Shown: positions 29,919 to 39,267 of the stretch, in pieces | How the letters are laid out: each line of letters opens with the position of its first letter | How positions within the stretch are numbered: the first letter of the stretch is position 1 | Assembly (NCBI RefSeq): GCF_020405205.1 | Contig: NZ_CP084470.1 | Coordinates: 310,001-374,000 of the forward strand | Direction: 5' to 3' | From: Natrinema salinisoli | Lineage (GTDB): Archaea > Halobacteriota > Halobacteria > Halobacteriales > Natrialbaceae | DNA: 64,000 bases | The notes under the pieces: model-generated | Database searches by the model: none | What the model saw: only the letters and a program-made list of their open reading frames with translations | Told to the model about the DNA's origin: nothing | Translations under genes and position numbers: made by a program

Positions 29919-30262
29919 GATGAAGTCACTACGACTTCGAGGGATAGGTAGTCAGCTAGTGATTATCACGCACCCAGTGGCCAACTTTCATCGTCTGCAA
30001 TGACGTTTGTGGCCATTGAAATGCCTCCAGATACCCATTCATCTGGTCAATAATGTTCGTCTGGGTTGGAGGTGTCACCCAGCGTAGCGTACAACAAGAG
30101 GTTCATCTACGCCAGCACCTCGTCGATCATGCCCTGTGCGTTGAATCGCTTGGCAACCTCTCGAACAATGAACGCACCCGAGCCGATGCCATGTATCACG
30201 TGAAACCGGGAAAAGGCCATGTTATTCAATAGCCTCTAATTCACAGCTACTAGTAGTTCAGT
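29919..30262. other. spacer with a short unassigned frame
   Basis: About 340 bases without a supported gene. On the minus strand, 30109-30222 forms a 37-codon frame (MAFSRFHVIHGIGSGAFIVR...) that looks coding-like but very short; it may be a relic. The last about 40 bases before 30263 are AT-rich and probably hold the promoter of the sensor kinase gene. Confidence 0.35.
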
Positions 30263-32416
30263 ATGAGCCCGAACTCACCTTCTACCATCAATGCGTCCGT
30301 ATTATCTAGTTCGAGGACCATCGATATCCTTCATATCGAAGACGATCAGAGGTTTGCGGATCTTGTTGCTACGTTCCTCGAACGTGAACGCGAGAGCTTT
30401 GCTATACATACTGAGACAGATCCTCAGGACGCGCTCACCACGCTCCGAGACAGTGCCACCCAGTTTGACTGCATCGTCAGCGACTACGACATGCCCAAAT
30501 TGAACGGTCTTGAGGTCCTCCAACACGTCCGAGAAGGAAATCCCGATCTTCCGTTTATCCTCTTCACTGGGAAAGGGTCTGAAGAGATTGCGAGTGAAGC
30601 GATCACTGCGGGCGTCACGGAGTACCTGCAAAAGGGCGGTGGCACCGAACAGTACCAGGTACTCGCTAACCGCATCCAGAACGCTGTCGAACGCTACTGG
30701 GCCGAACGATACCTTGACCGCGGACTCAAAGCTATCGAAACCGCTCATGACGGGATTGCCATCCTAAGCGAAGATGGTTACATCGAGTACCTGAACTCAA
30801 CGTACGCCGAGTTACTCGGGTACGAACGTGACGAACTCATTGGAATTCACTGGGAGACGCTCTACCGTGATGAAGACATTGATGATATCTATGATGTGTT
30901 GCTACCTGCTGCTAGGGACGGTCGCTGGCACGGCCATACGTCGTTCGTCCGGAAGAATAGAACTGTGATCAAGCTTGAACACACCCTCTCGTACACAGAC
31001 GACGGCTCACTCATCTGTACGCTCTCGAATCCGACCACTGACGAGTCCACCGAATCGGAACTGTCAGTGCGAGAACGAGCGATGAACGAAGCATCTGTCG
31101 GCATCACCCTCACCAACCCTCATGCCGAGGATAACCCGATCATCTACGCGAACGACGAGTTCACCGCTCTCACCGGCTACGAGAGGGATGAGGTACTCGG
31201 GCGGAACTGCCGGTTCCTCCAGGGCGAGCAAACAAGCGAAGAACCAGTGGCCGAACTTCGGGACGCAGTCGAGAACAGGGAGACTGTCACTGTCGAACTT
31301 CGGAACTACCGCGCAGACGGCACTGAATTCTGGAACCGAATCCGTATCGCACCACTCTTTGACGACAACGGCGATATCGAGTATTTCGTCGGCTTCCAGG
31401 ATGACGTGACGGAAAAGAAAACGCAGGAAACGCAGTTACGTTCACAGACTGCACGGCTCGAAGCACTTTTTGAACACTCCCCGGACATGATTGCCATCCA
31501 CGACGCTAATGGCATCATCTGCGATGTCAACCAACGCATGTGCACGGAACTCGGCTATACGGAAGACGAAGTTATCGGGAAACCCGTCTGGGAGCTCGAC
31601 ACGTCCTCCGACCCGGATCGTGCACGGTCGTTCTGGGAGGGCTTACCGACAAACACTCCACAACGGTTCGAAGGGGAACTCAAACGGAAGGACGGAACGA
31701 CAGTTTCCGTTGAAGTTCATCTCATCCGTCTCGATCTGGACGGCAAAGACCGGTTCGTGGCGATGGACCGCGACATCACCGAACAAAAGAAACAACAAGA
31801 AGAACTTGTCGATCAGAATGAACGTTTAGATCGATTTACGAGTATTGTCAGTCATGATCTCCGGAACCCTATCCAACTCGCACAGGGAAGGCTTGACTTA
31901 CTCCAAGAAGAGTGTGACAGCACTCACATCGCGGATATCGAGCACGCACTCGATCGAATGGATTCGCTCACTAAAGATTTGCTCACGCTCGCACGAGTCG
32001 GTGATGATGCAATAGAGATCGAACAGGTGGCAGTCGATGGAATTCTTCAAGAGTGTTGGGACACTGTGGCAACGAAAGACGCAACGCTCGCTGTCGAAAC
32101 GGATCGTATAGTTGCGGCTGATCGGGATCAACTCAAGCAATTATTCGAGAATCTATTCCGGAACGCGATTGAACATGCCGGTGAGAGCGTAACAGTGACT
32201 GTCGGCGAGACAGCCGACGGATTCTATGTCGAGGATGATGGTCCAGGAATTCCGGAATCAGCGTACGACGAGATTTTTGAAGCCGGATACACGACGGTAG
32301 AGAACGGAACTGGATTCGGACTAAACATTGTCTCCCGCGTCGTAGATGCACATGACTGGACGATTGCAATTACGGAGCGATCCGAAGGTGGCGCTCGATT
32401 CGAAATTAATACTTAA
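30263..32416 (+). CDS. hybrid receiver-PAS-LOV-PAS histidine kinase, putative blue-light sensor
   Basis: This encodes 717 aa without membrane segments. The receiver domain spans about 18-135, with Asp74 as the likely phospho-acceptor (IVSDYDMPKLNG). PAS domain 1 spans about 155-262. The second PAS domain, about 270-385, has LOV hallmarks: NPIIYANDEF, G-R-N-C-R-F-L-Q with Cys316, Asn in ELRNYRADG, FWNRI and Gln379 in GFQDD. PAS domain 3 spans about 392-508. HisKA carries His531 (SIVSHDLRNP) and HATPase carries FRNAIEH, DDGPGI and GTGFGL. LOV domains bind FMN and form a Cys adduct on blue light. The receiver at the N-terminus implies phosphorelay input. No obvious target lies nearby. Confidence 0.9.
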   Translation: MSPNSPSTINASVLSSSRTIDILHIEDDQRFADLVATFLERERESFAIHTETDPQDALTTLRDSATQFDCIVSDYDMPKLNGLEVLQHVREGNPDLPFILFTGKGSEEIASEAITAGVTEYLQKGGGTEQYQVLANRIQNAVERYWAERYLDRGLKAIETAHDGIAILSEDGYIEYLNSTYAELLGYERDELIGIHWETLYRDEDIDDIYDVLLPAARDGRWHGHTSFVRKNRTVIKLEHTLSYTDDGSLICTLSNPTTDESTESELSVRERAMNEASVGITLTNPHAEDNPIIYANDEFTALTGYERDEVLGRNCRFLQGEQTSEEPVAELRDAVENRETVTVELRNYRADGTEFWNRIRIAPLFDDNGDIEYFVGFQDDVTEKKTQETQLRSQTARLEALFEHSPDMIAIHDANGIICDVNQRMCTELGYTEDEVIGKPVWELDTSSDPDRARSFWEGLPTNTPQRFEGELKRKDGTTVSVEVHLIRLDLDGKDRFVAMDRDITEQKKQQEELVDQNERLDRFTSIVSHDLRNPIQLAQGRLDLLQEECDSTHIADIEHALDRMDSLTKDLLTLARVGDDAIEIEQVAVDGILQECWDTVATKDATLAVETDRIVAADRDQLKQLFENLFRNAIEHAGESVTVTVGETADGFYVEDDGPGIPESAYDEIFEAGYTTVENGTGFGLNIVSRVVDAHDWTIAITERSEGGARFEINT

Positions 32417-32857
32417 AAAAGCGGTTGCGAAGAGGGTTCATTTTCGGTTGAGCGGTTATCATTGCTGATTCTCAATGTGAATATAATAACAATACCAACA
32501 GGTTAATAGTATATCAGTTCAAACCCGGAATTGGCGAGGAATAAGATTCGGTTGTTGTCAGACTGAATCTGTCCGACTCTGAGACATACGGTCCTCGCCT
32601 CTCGAGATCGGCCACCTGCAGTCAATAGCCAGCTTGTGTCCCGATCTCGAGCCCTCCCCGATTGACACACCAGATGGGGGAAGGGAGCTCCACCACCAAC
32701 TCCTCGTTGGTGGTATTCTTAACGAATGCCTATCAAATTTGACATAACTATATTATTCAATTCTTAATAATAATTTATTATGATAATAAGTTAATTTTTC
32801 TATAAATAGAATGTAAATTCTTTCTTAGGGATGAGCTGGGATTGTGAGATTTACTTA
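32417..32857. other. AT-rich spacer with two inverted repeats
   Basis: There is no gene. CTCGAGATCGG at 32601-32611 is the exact inverse of 32641-32651 (11-bp stem, loop of 29). A second perfect stem, ACCACCAAC (32692-32700) with GTTGGTGGT (32706-32714), has a 5-base loop and is followed by TATTCTT, which could end transcripts of the kinase gene or be part of a structured RNA. From 32720 to 32850 the DNA is extremely AT-rich. Confidence 0.5.
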
Positions 32858-32930
32858 GCAGGATTAAGGCGCTAAGCCCCCATCCTCACGGAGCGAGCGC
32901 AAGCGAGCGAGTAGGGTGGGGTAATTCACT
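32858..32930 (+). mobile_element. IS200/IS605-type right end, solo remnant
   Basis: The segment GGCGCTAAGCCCCCATCC and its continuation through GAGCGAGCGC up to TAGGGTGGGG match what I know of right ends and guide-RNA tails of haloarchaeal IS1341/IS605 elements. CCCCATCCT (32878-32886) pairs with AGGGTGGGG (32913-32921), a 9-bp stem with one G-T pair. No tnpB frame lies upstream, where only AT-rich DNA is seen. It is a solo end; whether it is still transcribed is unknown. The pxpA gene starts about 60 bases downstream. Confidence 0.55.
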
Positions 32931-32992
32931 AACTCGGTAACCATGATACCTCAAGTAGGCGGACGACGAACGAACAGTATAGGTTCTGGACG

Positions 32993-33754
32993 ATGACTGC
33001 AATCGATATCAACTGCGATATGGGCGAGAGCTTCGGCAACTGGACCATGGGGCGCGACGCCGAGGTGATGCCGTATATCACCTCTGCGAACATCGCTGGC
33101 GGCTATCACGCAGGTGATCCACACGTTATGCGTGAAACCGTCACGCTCGCTGCGGAATACGATGTCGGGATCGGTATCCATCCCGGCCTCCCAGACAAGA
33201 TGGGGTTCGGTCGCCGGTCGATGGACGCGACGCCCGAGGAAGTGCGCGACTACGTCGTCTACCAGTTGGGTGCGCTGATGGCATTCGCGAATCGTCACGG
33301 AGCGAGCGTCCAGCACGTCAAACCTCACGGTGCGATGTACTCGATGCTCTCCGAGAGTGAAGCTCACTGCCGTGCCGTCATGGAAGCTCTTCTCGAGGTC
33401 GATCCTAGTCTCGTCTATTTGGCAACCGATATGAACATCTACGAGGTCGCCCAGGAGTACGACGAGTTAGACGCCGTCTTCGAAGGGTACGTCGACCTCG
33501 ACTACAACCCCGACCGCACGCTGATCGTCGAGAAAGAAGTTGAACCGAAAGATCCGGACTTGGTCGCAGATCGGGTCATTTCCATCGCGACACGGGGCGA
33601 AGTCGAGGCTGTCGACGGAACAGTAATCGACGTTCCCGCGTCGTCGATCTGTATCCACGGTGACGGGCCGAACTCGGTTGAACTACTCGAGACGATCCAC
33701 GAACGACTCGAGGCCGAAGGGATCGAACTAGCTCGCCTCGACGAATTGGTGTGA
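32993..33754 (+). CDS. pxpA: 5-oxoprolinase subunit A (LamB/YcsF family)
   Basis: This encodes 253 aa. PxpA works with PxpB and PxpC to hydrolyse 5-oxoproline (pyroglutamate) to glutamate using ATP. The signature metal-site regions are all present: DINCDMGESFGNW at the start, SANIAGGYHAGDPHVM, GIGIHPGLPDKMGFGRR, and VKPHGAMYSML. The end (ICIHGDGPNSVELLETIHER) is also typical. Length is normal. It is convergent with the biotin carboxylase gene; pxpB and pxpC lie beyond that gene on the opposite strand. Confidence 0.95.
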   Translation: MTAIDINCDMGESFGNWTMGRDAEVMPYITSANIAGGYHAGDPHVMRETVTLAAEYDVGIGIHPGLPDKMGFGRRSMDATPEEVRDYVVYQLGALMAFANRHGASVQHVKPHGAMYSMLSESEAHCRAVMEALLEVDPSLVYLATDMNIYEVAQEYDELDAVFEGYVDLDYNPDRTLIVEKEVEPKDPDLVADRVISIATRGEVEAVDGTVIDVPASSICIHGDGPNSVELLETIHERLEAEGIELARLDELV

Positions 33755-33812
33755 ACGACCCCCCTACTGCGTCGTTCGATCGGAGATCGTCCCATTGGGC
33801 GGTGCCATCCGC

Positions 33813-35168
33813 CTACTCAGACTGATTTAGCCCTTCGAACTGTTGATCAAGATATTTCGTCGTGTGGTCGCTCTCGATGAACACGTCGTCCTCGATAACT
33901 GCGAGGTGAAACGGAATCGTTGTTGAGATCCCCTCTATCTGTGTCTCCCCGAGAACTCGCTTGCTGCGTTCGAGTACCTCCTGACGGTCCTGTGCGGTAA
34001 CAATAAATTTCCCAACGAGTGAATCGTAGAACGGACTGATCCTGTCGCCCTCGTTGACACCGTCGTCGACGCGGACTCCCATTCCTGTAGGTGGTCGATA
34101 CGTTTCGAGCGTTCCCGGTGTCGGATTGAACTCCTCGTAGGGATCTTCGGCGTTGATACGGAACTCCATCGCAACACCTCGTGGGTTGACTTCGGACTGG
34201 TCGAAAGATAGTTCCTCACCTGCAGCGACGCGGAACTGTTCTTTGACGATATCGATGCCCGTCACCGCTTCGGTGACCGTGTGTTCGACTTGGATCCGAG
34301 CGTTTACCTCGAGGAAGTAGAAGTCACCGTCCTCGTAGAGAAACTCGACGGTGCCGGCACTGCTGTAACCGGCTTCGGCAACCCCCGATCTGGCGGCTTC
34401 ACAAAGCTCCTCTCGCGTCTCTTCGTCGAGGACAGGCGAGGGCGTTTCCTCGATGAGTTTCTGCTGACGACGCTGCACCGAGCAGTCGCGTTCGTAGAGA
34501 TGGCGGACGGTCCCGTGGCTGTCACCGATGACCTGAACCTCAATATGGCGTGGATTCTCGAGGAATCGCTCGACGTAGACAGCGTCGTTGTCGAAGTACG
34601 CTTCGCCCTCACGTTTGGCGTTCGTGAACGCCTCCTCGGCTTCTTCGGGGCCTGTGACGATTTTCAGCCCGCGACCGCCGCCACCGCCGTCCGCCTTGAT
34701 CGCGACCGGGTAGCCGTGTTCGTCGGCGAATGCCTTCACCTGGTCCGGATCATCGATCGGTTCGTCCGTTCCTGGAACAATCGGGACGCCCGCTGCGTCC
34801 ATAATGGCTCGTGCCTTCGTCTTTTCACCGAAGTCGGCCATCACGTCCGATGGGGGGCCGATCCAGATGAACTCGGACTCCTCAACCCGACGGGCGAACG
34901 ACTCGTTCTCCGCAAGGAACCCGTAGCCCGGATGGATCGCCTCGGCCCCAGTTTCGGCTGCTGCGTCCAGCAGCGACTCCTGATCGAGATAGCTCTTGCC
35001 GGCGACCGAGGATCCCACATGAGCTGCCTCGTCGGCGCGGCGAACGTGTTTCGCTGTTTCGTCGGCGTCGCTGTACACGGCGACCGTCTCTATTCCGAGT
35101 TCGTTGGCTGCCTGTACCACACGGACTGCTATTTCGCCTCGATTCGCGACGAGTACTTTGTCAATCAT
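33813..35168 (-). CDS. biotin carboxylase subunit (AccC-like)
   Basis: This 451-aa ATP-grasp enzyme carboxylates biotin on a carrier protein. It has the N-terminal [20 protein letters not shown], the glycine-rich ATP lid [14 protein letters not shown], the bicarbonate-site segment [20 protein letters not shown] and the catalytic [16 protein letters not shown]. The usual motif reads E-M-N-T-R-L-Q-V-E-H, so Ala and Ile replace Thr and Leu here. The gene is 17 bases downstream of pxpC in the same direction, and a carrier protein gene lies at the other end of the operon. No carboxyltransferase of the acyl-CoA type is present, so its substrate is probably linked to the Pxp proteins. Confidence 0.9.
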   Translation of the reverse strand: MIDKVLVANRGEIAVRVVQAANELGIETVAVYSDADETAKHVRRADEAAHVGSSVAGKSYLDQESLLDAAAETGAEAIHPGYGFLAENESFARRVEESEFIWIGPPSDVMADFGEKTKARAIMDAAGVPIVPGTDEPIDDPDQVKAFADEHGYPVAIKADGGGGGRGLKIVTGPEEAEEAFTNAKREGEAYFDNDAVYVERFLENPRHIEVQVIGDSHGTVRHLYERDCSVQRRQQKLIEETPSPVLDEETREELCEAARSGVAEAGYSSAGTVEFLYEDGDFYFLEVNARIQVEHTVTEAVTGIDIVKEQFRVAAGEELSFDQSEVNPRGVAMEFRINAEDPYEEFNPTPGTLETYRPPTGMGVRVDDGVNEGDRISPFYDSLVGKFIVTAQDRQEVLERSKRVLGETQIEGISTTIPFHLAVIEDDVFIESDHTTKYLDQQFEGLNQSE

Positions 35169-35185
35169 TTATTGGAGGGTCCGCA

Positions 35186-36151
35186 CTACAACGACTGCTG
35201 AATGGTCTCGAGAAGATCGTCTCGTTCTTGCCGAATCTCGAGCGCTTCTTCGACGTCGACGGCGTTGAAATCGACGGTACTGTGGGTTCGACACTGGGCG
35301 AGCGCATCGCGCTCGGGACTCACGACGGTTCCGACGGTCACGTAGCCGCCGCCCGTAACGGCGTCTCGCATCAGAATAATCGGTTGGCCGGCCATCTGGA
35401 TAGAGCCGACGGGATAGCCGAGGTCGACGACGTTGGTGACGTCCGTTCCGGCACCGAAGGGCTGCTCGCGTTCTTCGAACATGTCGGTGATATCTGGGCC
35501 CTCGAACCGGTAGCCGACCCGGTCGGCCTCGTCGGAAACTTTCCAGTCGGCGTCGAGGAACCGCTGTCGTCCCTCGTCGGTGAGCCGATAGTCACAGAGT
35601 CCCATCACGACGTTGATCTCGCTCTGGGAGTAATCCGGCCGATCCGTCTCATCGATCGAAGTGCCGAGTAGTTCGTTGGTGTCCGCTGACGACTCACCGA
35701 TCGAGAGTTCATCGCCCTCTTCGAGCGACCGACCCTCGTGGCCGCCGATTCCGATCAGGGTGTACGTCGCACGGCTTCCCATCACCGGCTCGATATCGAT
35801 ACCACCGGCGACTGCGAGATACGCACGTGCGCCTTCCGTCGCGAACTCGAAGTCGAGTGTGTCGCCGGCCTCGGCCTGGACGGCAGTCCACGTCGGGATC
35901 GGTTCGTCCTCGAGGGATGGATCCATATCTGCACCGGTAACGGCGAAGACGGTGTCCTCCTCGAACTCGATCTCCGCACCCATATAGGTCATCTCGAGGG
36001 TTGCATCTGATTCGTCGTTCCCGACGAGCCAGTTGCCGACTTTGTGGGCGAACTGGTCCATCGCGCCGGAGGGGGGCATTCCGATGTGATAGTGTCCGTA
36101 ACGGCCGGTATCCTGAACGGTCGTGACGAGTCCACCGTCGAGAATACGCAT
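35186..36151 (-). CDS. pxpC: 5-oxoprolinase subunit C (biotin-dependent carboxyltransferase-like, KipA)
   Basis: This encodes 321 aa with the family start LVTTVQDTGRYGHYHIGMP, then PSGAMDQFA, AHKVGNWLVGNDESDATLEM, and the C-terminal QPIILMRDAVTGGGYVTVGT. It is homologous to the C-terminal half of the urea-carboxylase carboxyltransferase region. With PxpA and PxpB it forms 5-oxoprolinase. It shares one base with the stop of pxpB (translational coupling) and is followed by the biotin carboxylase gene. Confidence 0.93.
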   Translation of the reverse strand: MRILDGGLVTTVQDTGRYGHYHIGMPPSGAMDQFAHKVGNWLVGNDESDATLEMTYMGAEIEFEEDTVFAVTGADMDPSLEDEPIPTWTAVQAEAGDTLDFEFATEGARAYLAVAGGIDIEPVMGSRATYTLIGIGGHEGRSLEEGDELSIGESSADTNELLGTSIDETDRPDYSQSEINVVMGLCDYRLTDEGRQRFLDADWKVSDEADRVGYRFEGPDITDMFEEREQPFGAGTDVTNVVDLGYPVGSIQMAGQPIILMRDAVTGGGYVTVGTVVSPERDALAQCRTHSTVDFNAVDVEEALEIRQERDDLLETIQQSL

Positions 36152-37053
36152 CAGTCGAGCACCTCCAGAAGCTGCTCGTTGTATCCATGTGGATCGTCGA
36201 AGAACGCCTGTATTTCGAACTCGACCCGATCGTAGTTGTACTGGTAGGTCCCGTCTTCGATCTCCGAACGAATTTCATCGTACTCGTCGCGATCGATCTG
36301 CCGGAAGTTGAGGATGTCTCCCGGGTTCGGAAGTACCATCGAGTCTTCGAACGCCGACAACTCCTGGTCGATGTCTAACACCTCGACGGGAGTTCGACCG
36401 TAGAGCTGATAGCCGCCGGCCCCGGGGACGGGATAGATCGCGGTGAACGCGCCACCGAATCCGATCGCACGGCTCGGTGTCGCCGTCCGCGGCTGCTCGT
36501 ACTTCGGCACCTCGATCTGCTCGTCGTGTGGAACCATCTGGAAACAAAAGGGAAGCCCGGGGACGAAACCGATCATCGTCACCATGTGCGGCGCGCCGGA
36601 GTGGTGGTCGATGAACGCCTGGACGGAATCGAAGCCGTTGAGTTCTGCGGAGTACTCGAGATCCGTCGCGTCCGGGTCTTGATGGCGTTCCCGGAAGTCC
36701 ATCAGCGTCTCGTGCGTCCACGGATCGTCGTAAAAGACGGGAATATCGAATACCCGTGCCTCCCACTGGTACTCCGAGACGTCGATCTCCTCCTCGAGCG
36801 ATTTCAGCTCATCGATCAGTTCGTCCGGGTGAAGCACGTTCGGATCGAACTGGATCAGGTAGGAGGCGTTCGACGGTGCAACCTCAATGAGTCCCTCGAG
36901 ACTGTTCTGACGAATCTCCTGTGTGATCGCCTGTGCTTTGAAGTTCGCGTCGAAACTCATCTCTTCGGCGAGTTCGACGAACACCCAGTCGTCCCCCCCG
37001 TACTCATATCGTGGAGACGGGAGGTCCTGTCTGGTTATCGTTTTCTCACTCAT
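36151..37053 (-). CDS. pxpB: 5-oxoprolinase subunit B (KipI family)
   Basis: This encodes about 300 aa from ATG 37053 (MSEKTITRQDLPSPRYEYGG). The longer frame upstream is AT-rich leader DNA. The family core is visible: a hydrophobic loop IGFVPGLPFCFQMV and the C-terminal GGYQLYGRTPVEVLD with NPGDILNFRQI. It is the first gene of the minus-strand operon pxpB-pxpC-biotin carboxylase. The N-terminus is longer than in bacterial PxpB (about 220 aa), with an extra acidic segment between the N-domain and the core. Confidence 0.9.
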   Translation of the reverse strand: MSEKTITRQDLPSPRYEYGGDDWVFVELAEEMSFDANFKAQAITQEIRQNSLEGLIEVAPSNASYLIQFDPNVLHPDELIDELKSLEEEIDVSEYQWEARVFDIPVFYDDPWTHETLMDFRERHQDPDATDLEYSAELNGFDSVQAFIDHHSGAPHMVTMIGFVPGLPFCFQMVPHDEQIEVPKYEQPRTATPSRAIGFGGAFTAIYPVPGAGGYQLYGRTPVEVLDIDQELSAFEDSMVLPNPGDILNFRQIDRDEYDEIRSEIEDGTYQYNYDRVEFEIQAFFDDPHGYNEQLLEVLD

Positions 37054-37238
37054 CCTACTGAATGAGAGAACGGTTATCGCTGTATAGATACCGACTAGAT
37101 AGAACGGTGAATATGTGCGATAAAACACACTACTTCGTAAACGTACCTGTCCGTACGGGTTTACACTCGTGTAGCCAAGGTGTGGCTTTGTCAAGTACTA
37201 AATATCTGGGGAGCCTCTTTAAGCGTAAGATTCCATAA

Positions 37239-37484
37239 ATGACGACAGAACATATCGAATCGCCGATGCCCGGCGTCTTCTACGCGCGACCGGATCCGGA
37301 CGAAGCAACGTTCGTTGACGAAGGTGACGAGGTCGCTGAGGGAGACGTCGTCGGATTGGTCGGTGTCATGAAGAACTTCCACGATATCACGGCCCCTGCG
37401 GACGGAACGATCACCGAGATCATCGCGGAAAACGAAGAAGAAGTCGACGCTGGTGACGAACTCCTGGTTCTCGAGACCAACTGA
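37239..37484 (+). CDS. biotin/lipoyl carrier protein
   Basis: This 81-aa protein is a single biotinyl domain. The likely biotinylated residue is Lys45 in VGVMKNFHDI; the usual A-M-K-M is changed to V-M-K-N. Flanking turns (IESPMPGVFYA, EGDEVAEGDVV, APADGTITEI, VDAGDELLVLE) match the fold. It is divergent from pxpB, with about 185 bases between the two starts. It is the obvious carrier for the biotin carboxylase three genes away. Confidence 0.9.
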   Translation: MTTEHIESPMPGVFYARPDPDEATFVDEGDEVAEGDVVGLVGVMKNFHDITAPADGTITEIIAENEEEVDAGDELLVLETN

Positions 37485-37691
37485 CGCCGTTTCGATCATC
37501 GACCGAGTTCGAGCACTGTTGACGTCTTGTGTCGTCCATTGGATGTCGATGCGTGCCCTGTCGGCTCCGCAAAGCCCCTCCTTGAGCGTGTCCACGCGGA
37601 TTACTGCAGAGAACCGGTTCGATCTCTCGTTCCTGTACGGTGTTTGTCGTCGTTCGACCCGACCGGTGCCGACGCTACGCTCGGCGATCCC

Positions 37692-38100
37692 TCATCCGGC
37701 GGTCTCGAGCTTCTGGCCGAGCGCAACGGCCATCGCTTCGTCGTACCAGTCGGTCACGATCTGGCAGCCTACCGGGTCACCGTTCCCATCTTCGCCCGCC
37801 ATGACCGGGACCGAGAGTGCGGGGTTGCCAGTAAGGTTGAACGGGCCAGTGTTGGCGATGGTCCGCAGTAGATCGGCGTCTTCAGTCACCTCTCCGTAGT
37901 CGGGTGCAGTCATCGGGGTGGTCGGAAGCAAGAGTGCGTCGTAGGTCCCGAGGCGATCGTTGACGACCGCCTCGAACTCCTGGCGAACGTTCTGTGCAGC
38001 GACGTAGCCCGCACCGTCGTCTACCGCCGTCAACGCCCGCCCGATGACGAGACGAGCACGGACGTTCTCGCCGAGTTCGTCGACGTCCACGAGGTGAGCG
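37692..38100 (-). pseudogene. amidase family C-terminal relic
   Basis: Read leftwards from about 38100, the translation (LVDVDELGENVRARLVIGRA, then DALLLPTTPMTAPDYGEVTE, and TGPFNLTGNPALSVPVMAG) matches the last about 130 residues of amidase-signature enzymes such as GatA-like or allophanate-hydrolase-like proteins. The Ser-Ser-Lys catalytic part is missing. Upstream of 38100 the frame runs over a regulator fragment on the other strand, so the gene was cut there. Its position beside the carrier gene suggests that it was once part of the Pxp/biotin cluster. Confidence 0.7.
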
Positions 38101-38321
38101 GAATGGCAGCCACGCCCGAGGTCACCGAAGCGACGCTCACTGCACGTCAGCGCGAGGCCGTCGACGCAGCGCTGTCGCTCGGCTATTACAGTATCCCTCG
38201 CGACGCGAGCTACGAGGACGTCGCCGAAGCGATAGACTATGCATCGAGTACCGTTGCCGAACACCTGCGGAAGGCAGAGGGAAAACTCGTCCGGTCCGCG
38301 TTTGGCGGCTACAGCCGGTAA
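38094..38321 (+). pseudogene. HTH_10 (bat-type) regulator C-terminal relic
   Basis: This 75-codon frame contains one complete HTH_10 domain (LTARQREAVDAALSLGYYSI, then PRDASYEDVAEAIDYASSTV and AEHLRKAEGKLVRSAFGG). Family members carry 120 or more residues of sensor region before this domain. Here that region is missing, and the frame meets the amidase relic head to head. A GTG at 38094 or ATG at 38103 could still give a domain-only protein, so residual function is possible. Confidence 0.6.
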
Positions 38322-39029
38322 CTACCGAGTACTGGGTAGATGAGCGCGGACAGCATCAACCAGCGACTCCTGTGACGGCCGGGCCTCGATGAGCGTGATG
38401 ATCCCCAAGAAGTGGGTACTGGCTGCACGAACTGGCAATCCGACGCTCAACACGAGCTCCAACGGCTCCTGATTCCATCGACAGCCAGCCGAGGCGTACT
38501 GTGCATCCGCAGACCAATCCTGAAACCGCGCCACCGGCCCGACGTCACTCCGTCCGTGCTCGAACAGTAAGATCTGCCCACCAGGTTTACACACTCGATC
38601 CATCTCCTCGAGTGCTGCCACCGGATCCGGAAACGTGCAGGTGGACAGCGACGAAATCACGGTATCAAAACTGTCGTCGGGGAATTCGAGCGCTTGTGCG
38701 TTCATCTCCTCGACCGTTCCATCGACCTCGAGGTCCTCGATCCGGTCTCGCGCCTTCGCCAACATCTCCGGACTGATATCGATCCCGACGAGGTCGACGG
38801 TGGAGGATAGATACGGGAAATTCGTCCCGGTCCCGCAGGCAACATCGAGCACTCGTCCCTCGACATCACCGAACAGCCGCTGTCGATAGCGGCCAGTTAG
38901 ACGGCGTTCGAGCCAGTCAAATCGGTCGATCCAGGAAGCACACTCCGCGTACGACTCTCGGATCTCTTCAACTGACATCGGTCGCCGTCCAGCCGGATCA
39001 CGGACGGCATCGATATTGTGTGAACCCAT
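38322..39029 (-). CDS. class I SAM-dependent methyltransferase
   Basis: This encodes about 235 aa from ATG 39029 (MGSHNIDAVRD). The SAM-binding motif I is VLDVACGTGTNFPYL. Motif II (VDLVGIDISPEMLAKA), then FPDDSFDTVISSLSTCTF and the post-motif VCKPGGQILLFEHGRS follow. The pattern is that of UbiE/Coq5-like small-molecule methyltransferases, possibly arsenite- or phosphatidylethanolamine-type, but the substrate cannot be decided. It converges with the HTH_10 relic without a gap. Confidence 0.85.
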   Translation of the reverse strand: MGSHNIDAVRDPAGRRPMSVEEIRESYAECASWIDRFDWLERRLTGRYRQRLFGDVEGRVLDVACGTGTNFPYLSSTVDLVGIDISPEMLAKARDRIEDLEVDGTVEEMNAQALEFPDDSFDTVISSLSTCTFPDPVAALEEMDRVCKPGGQILLFEHGRSDVGPVARFQDWSADAQYASAGCRWNQEPLELVLSVGLPVRAASTHFLGIITLIEARPSQESLVDAVRAHLPSTR

Positions 39030-39267
39030 AGCATGGACGTCAACGTCGAGGCTAATAGCCTTCCTTCTCGTATGTGAATTGATTTTTCGAATCCGAAATC
39101 GTTCGCATGCGATTGGCCCCATTACTTGCGTCCCGACGATACGCGGATCTCGGAATCACAATCTGTTCCGTTTTACTCTCGTATACAGGGATCGTGGCTG
39201 CTATAGTAGCCACTGAAAATTAACCATAGTGGCAGGGTCGCATTTTTGTAGCTAGCACACTCAAATC

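Noticed and set aside
30109-30222. 37-codon minus frame before the LOV kinase gene
   Set aside because: Too short and without family match to be called a gene; kept only as a note on the spacer.
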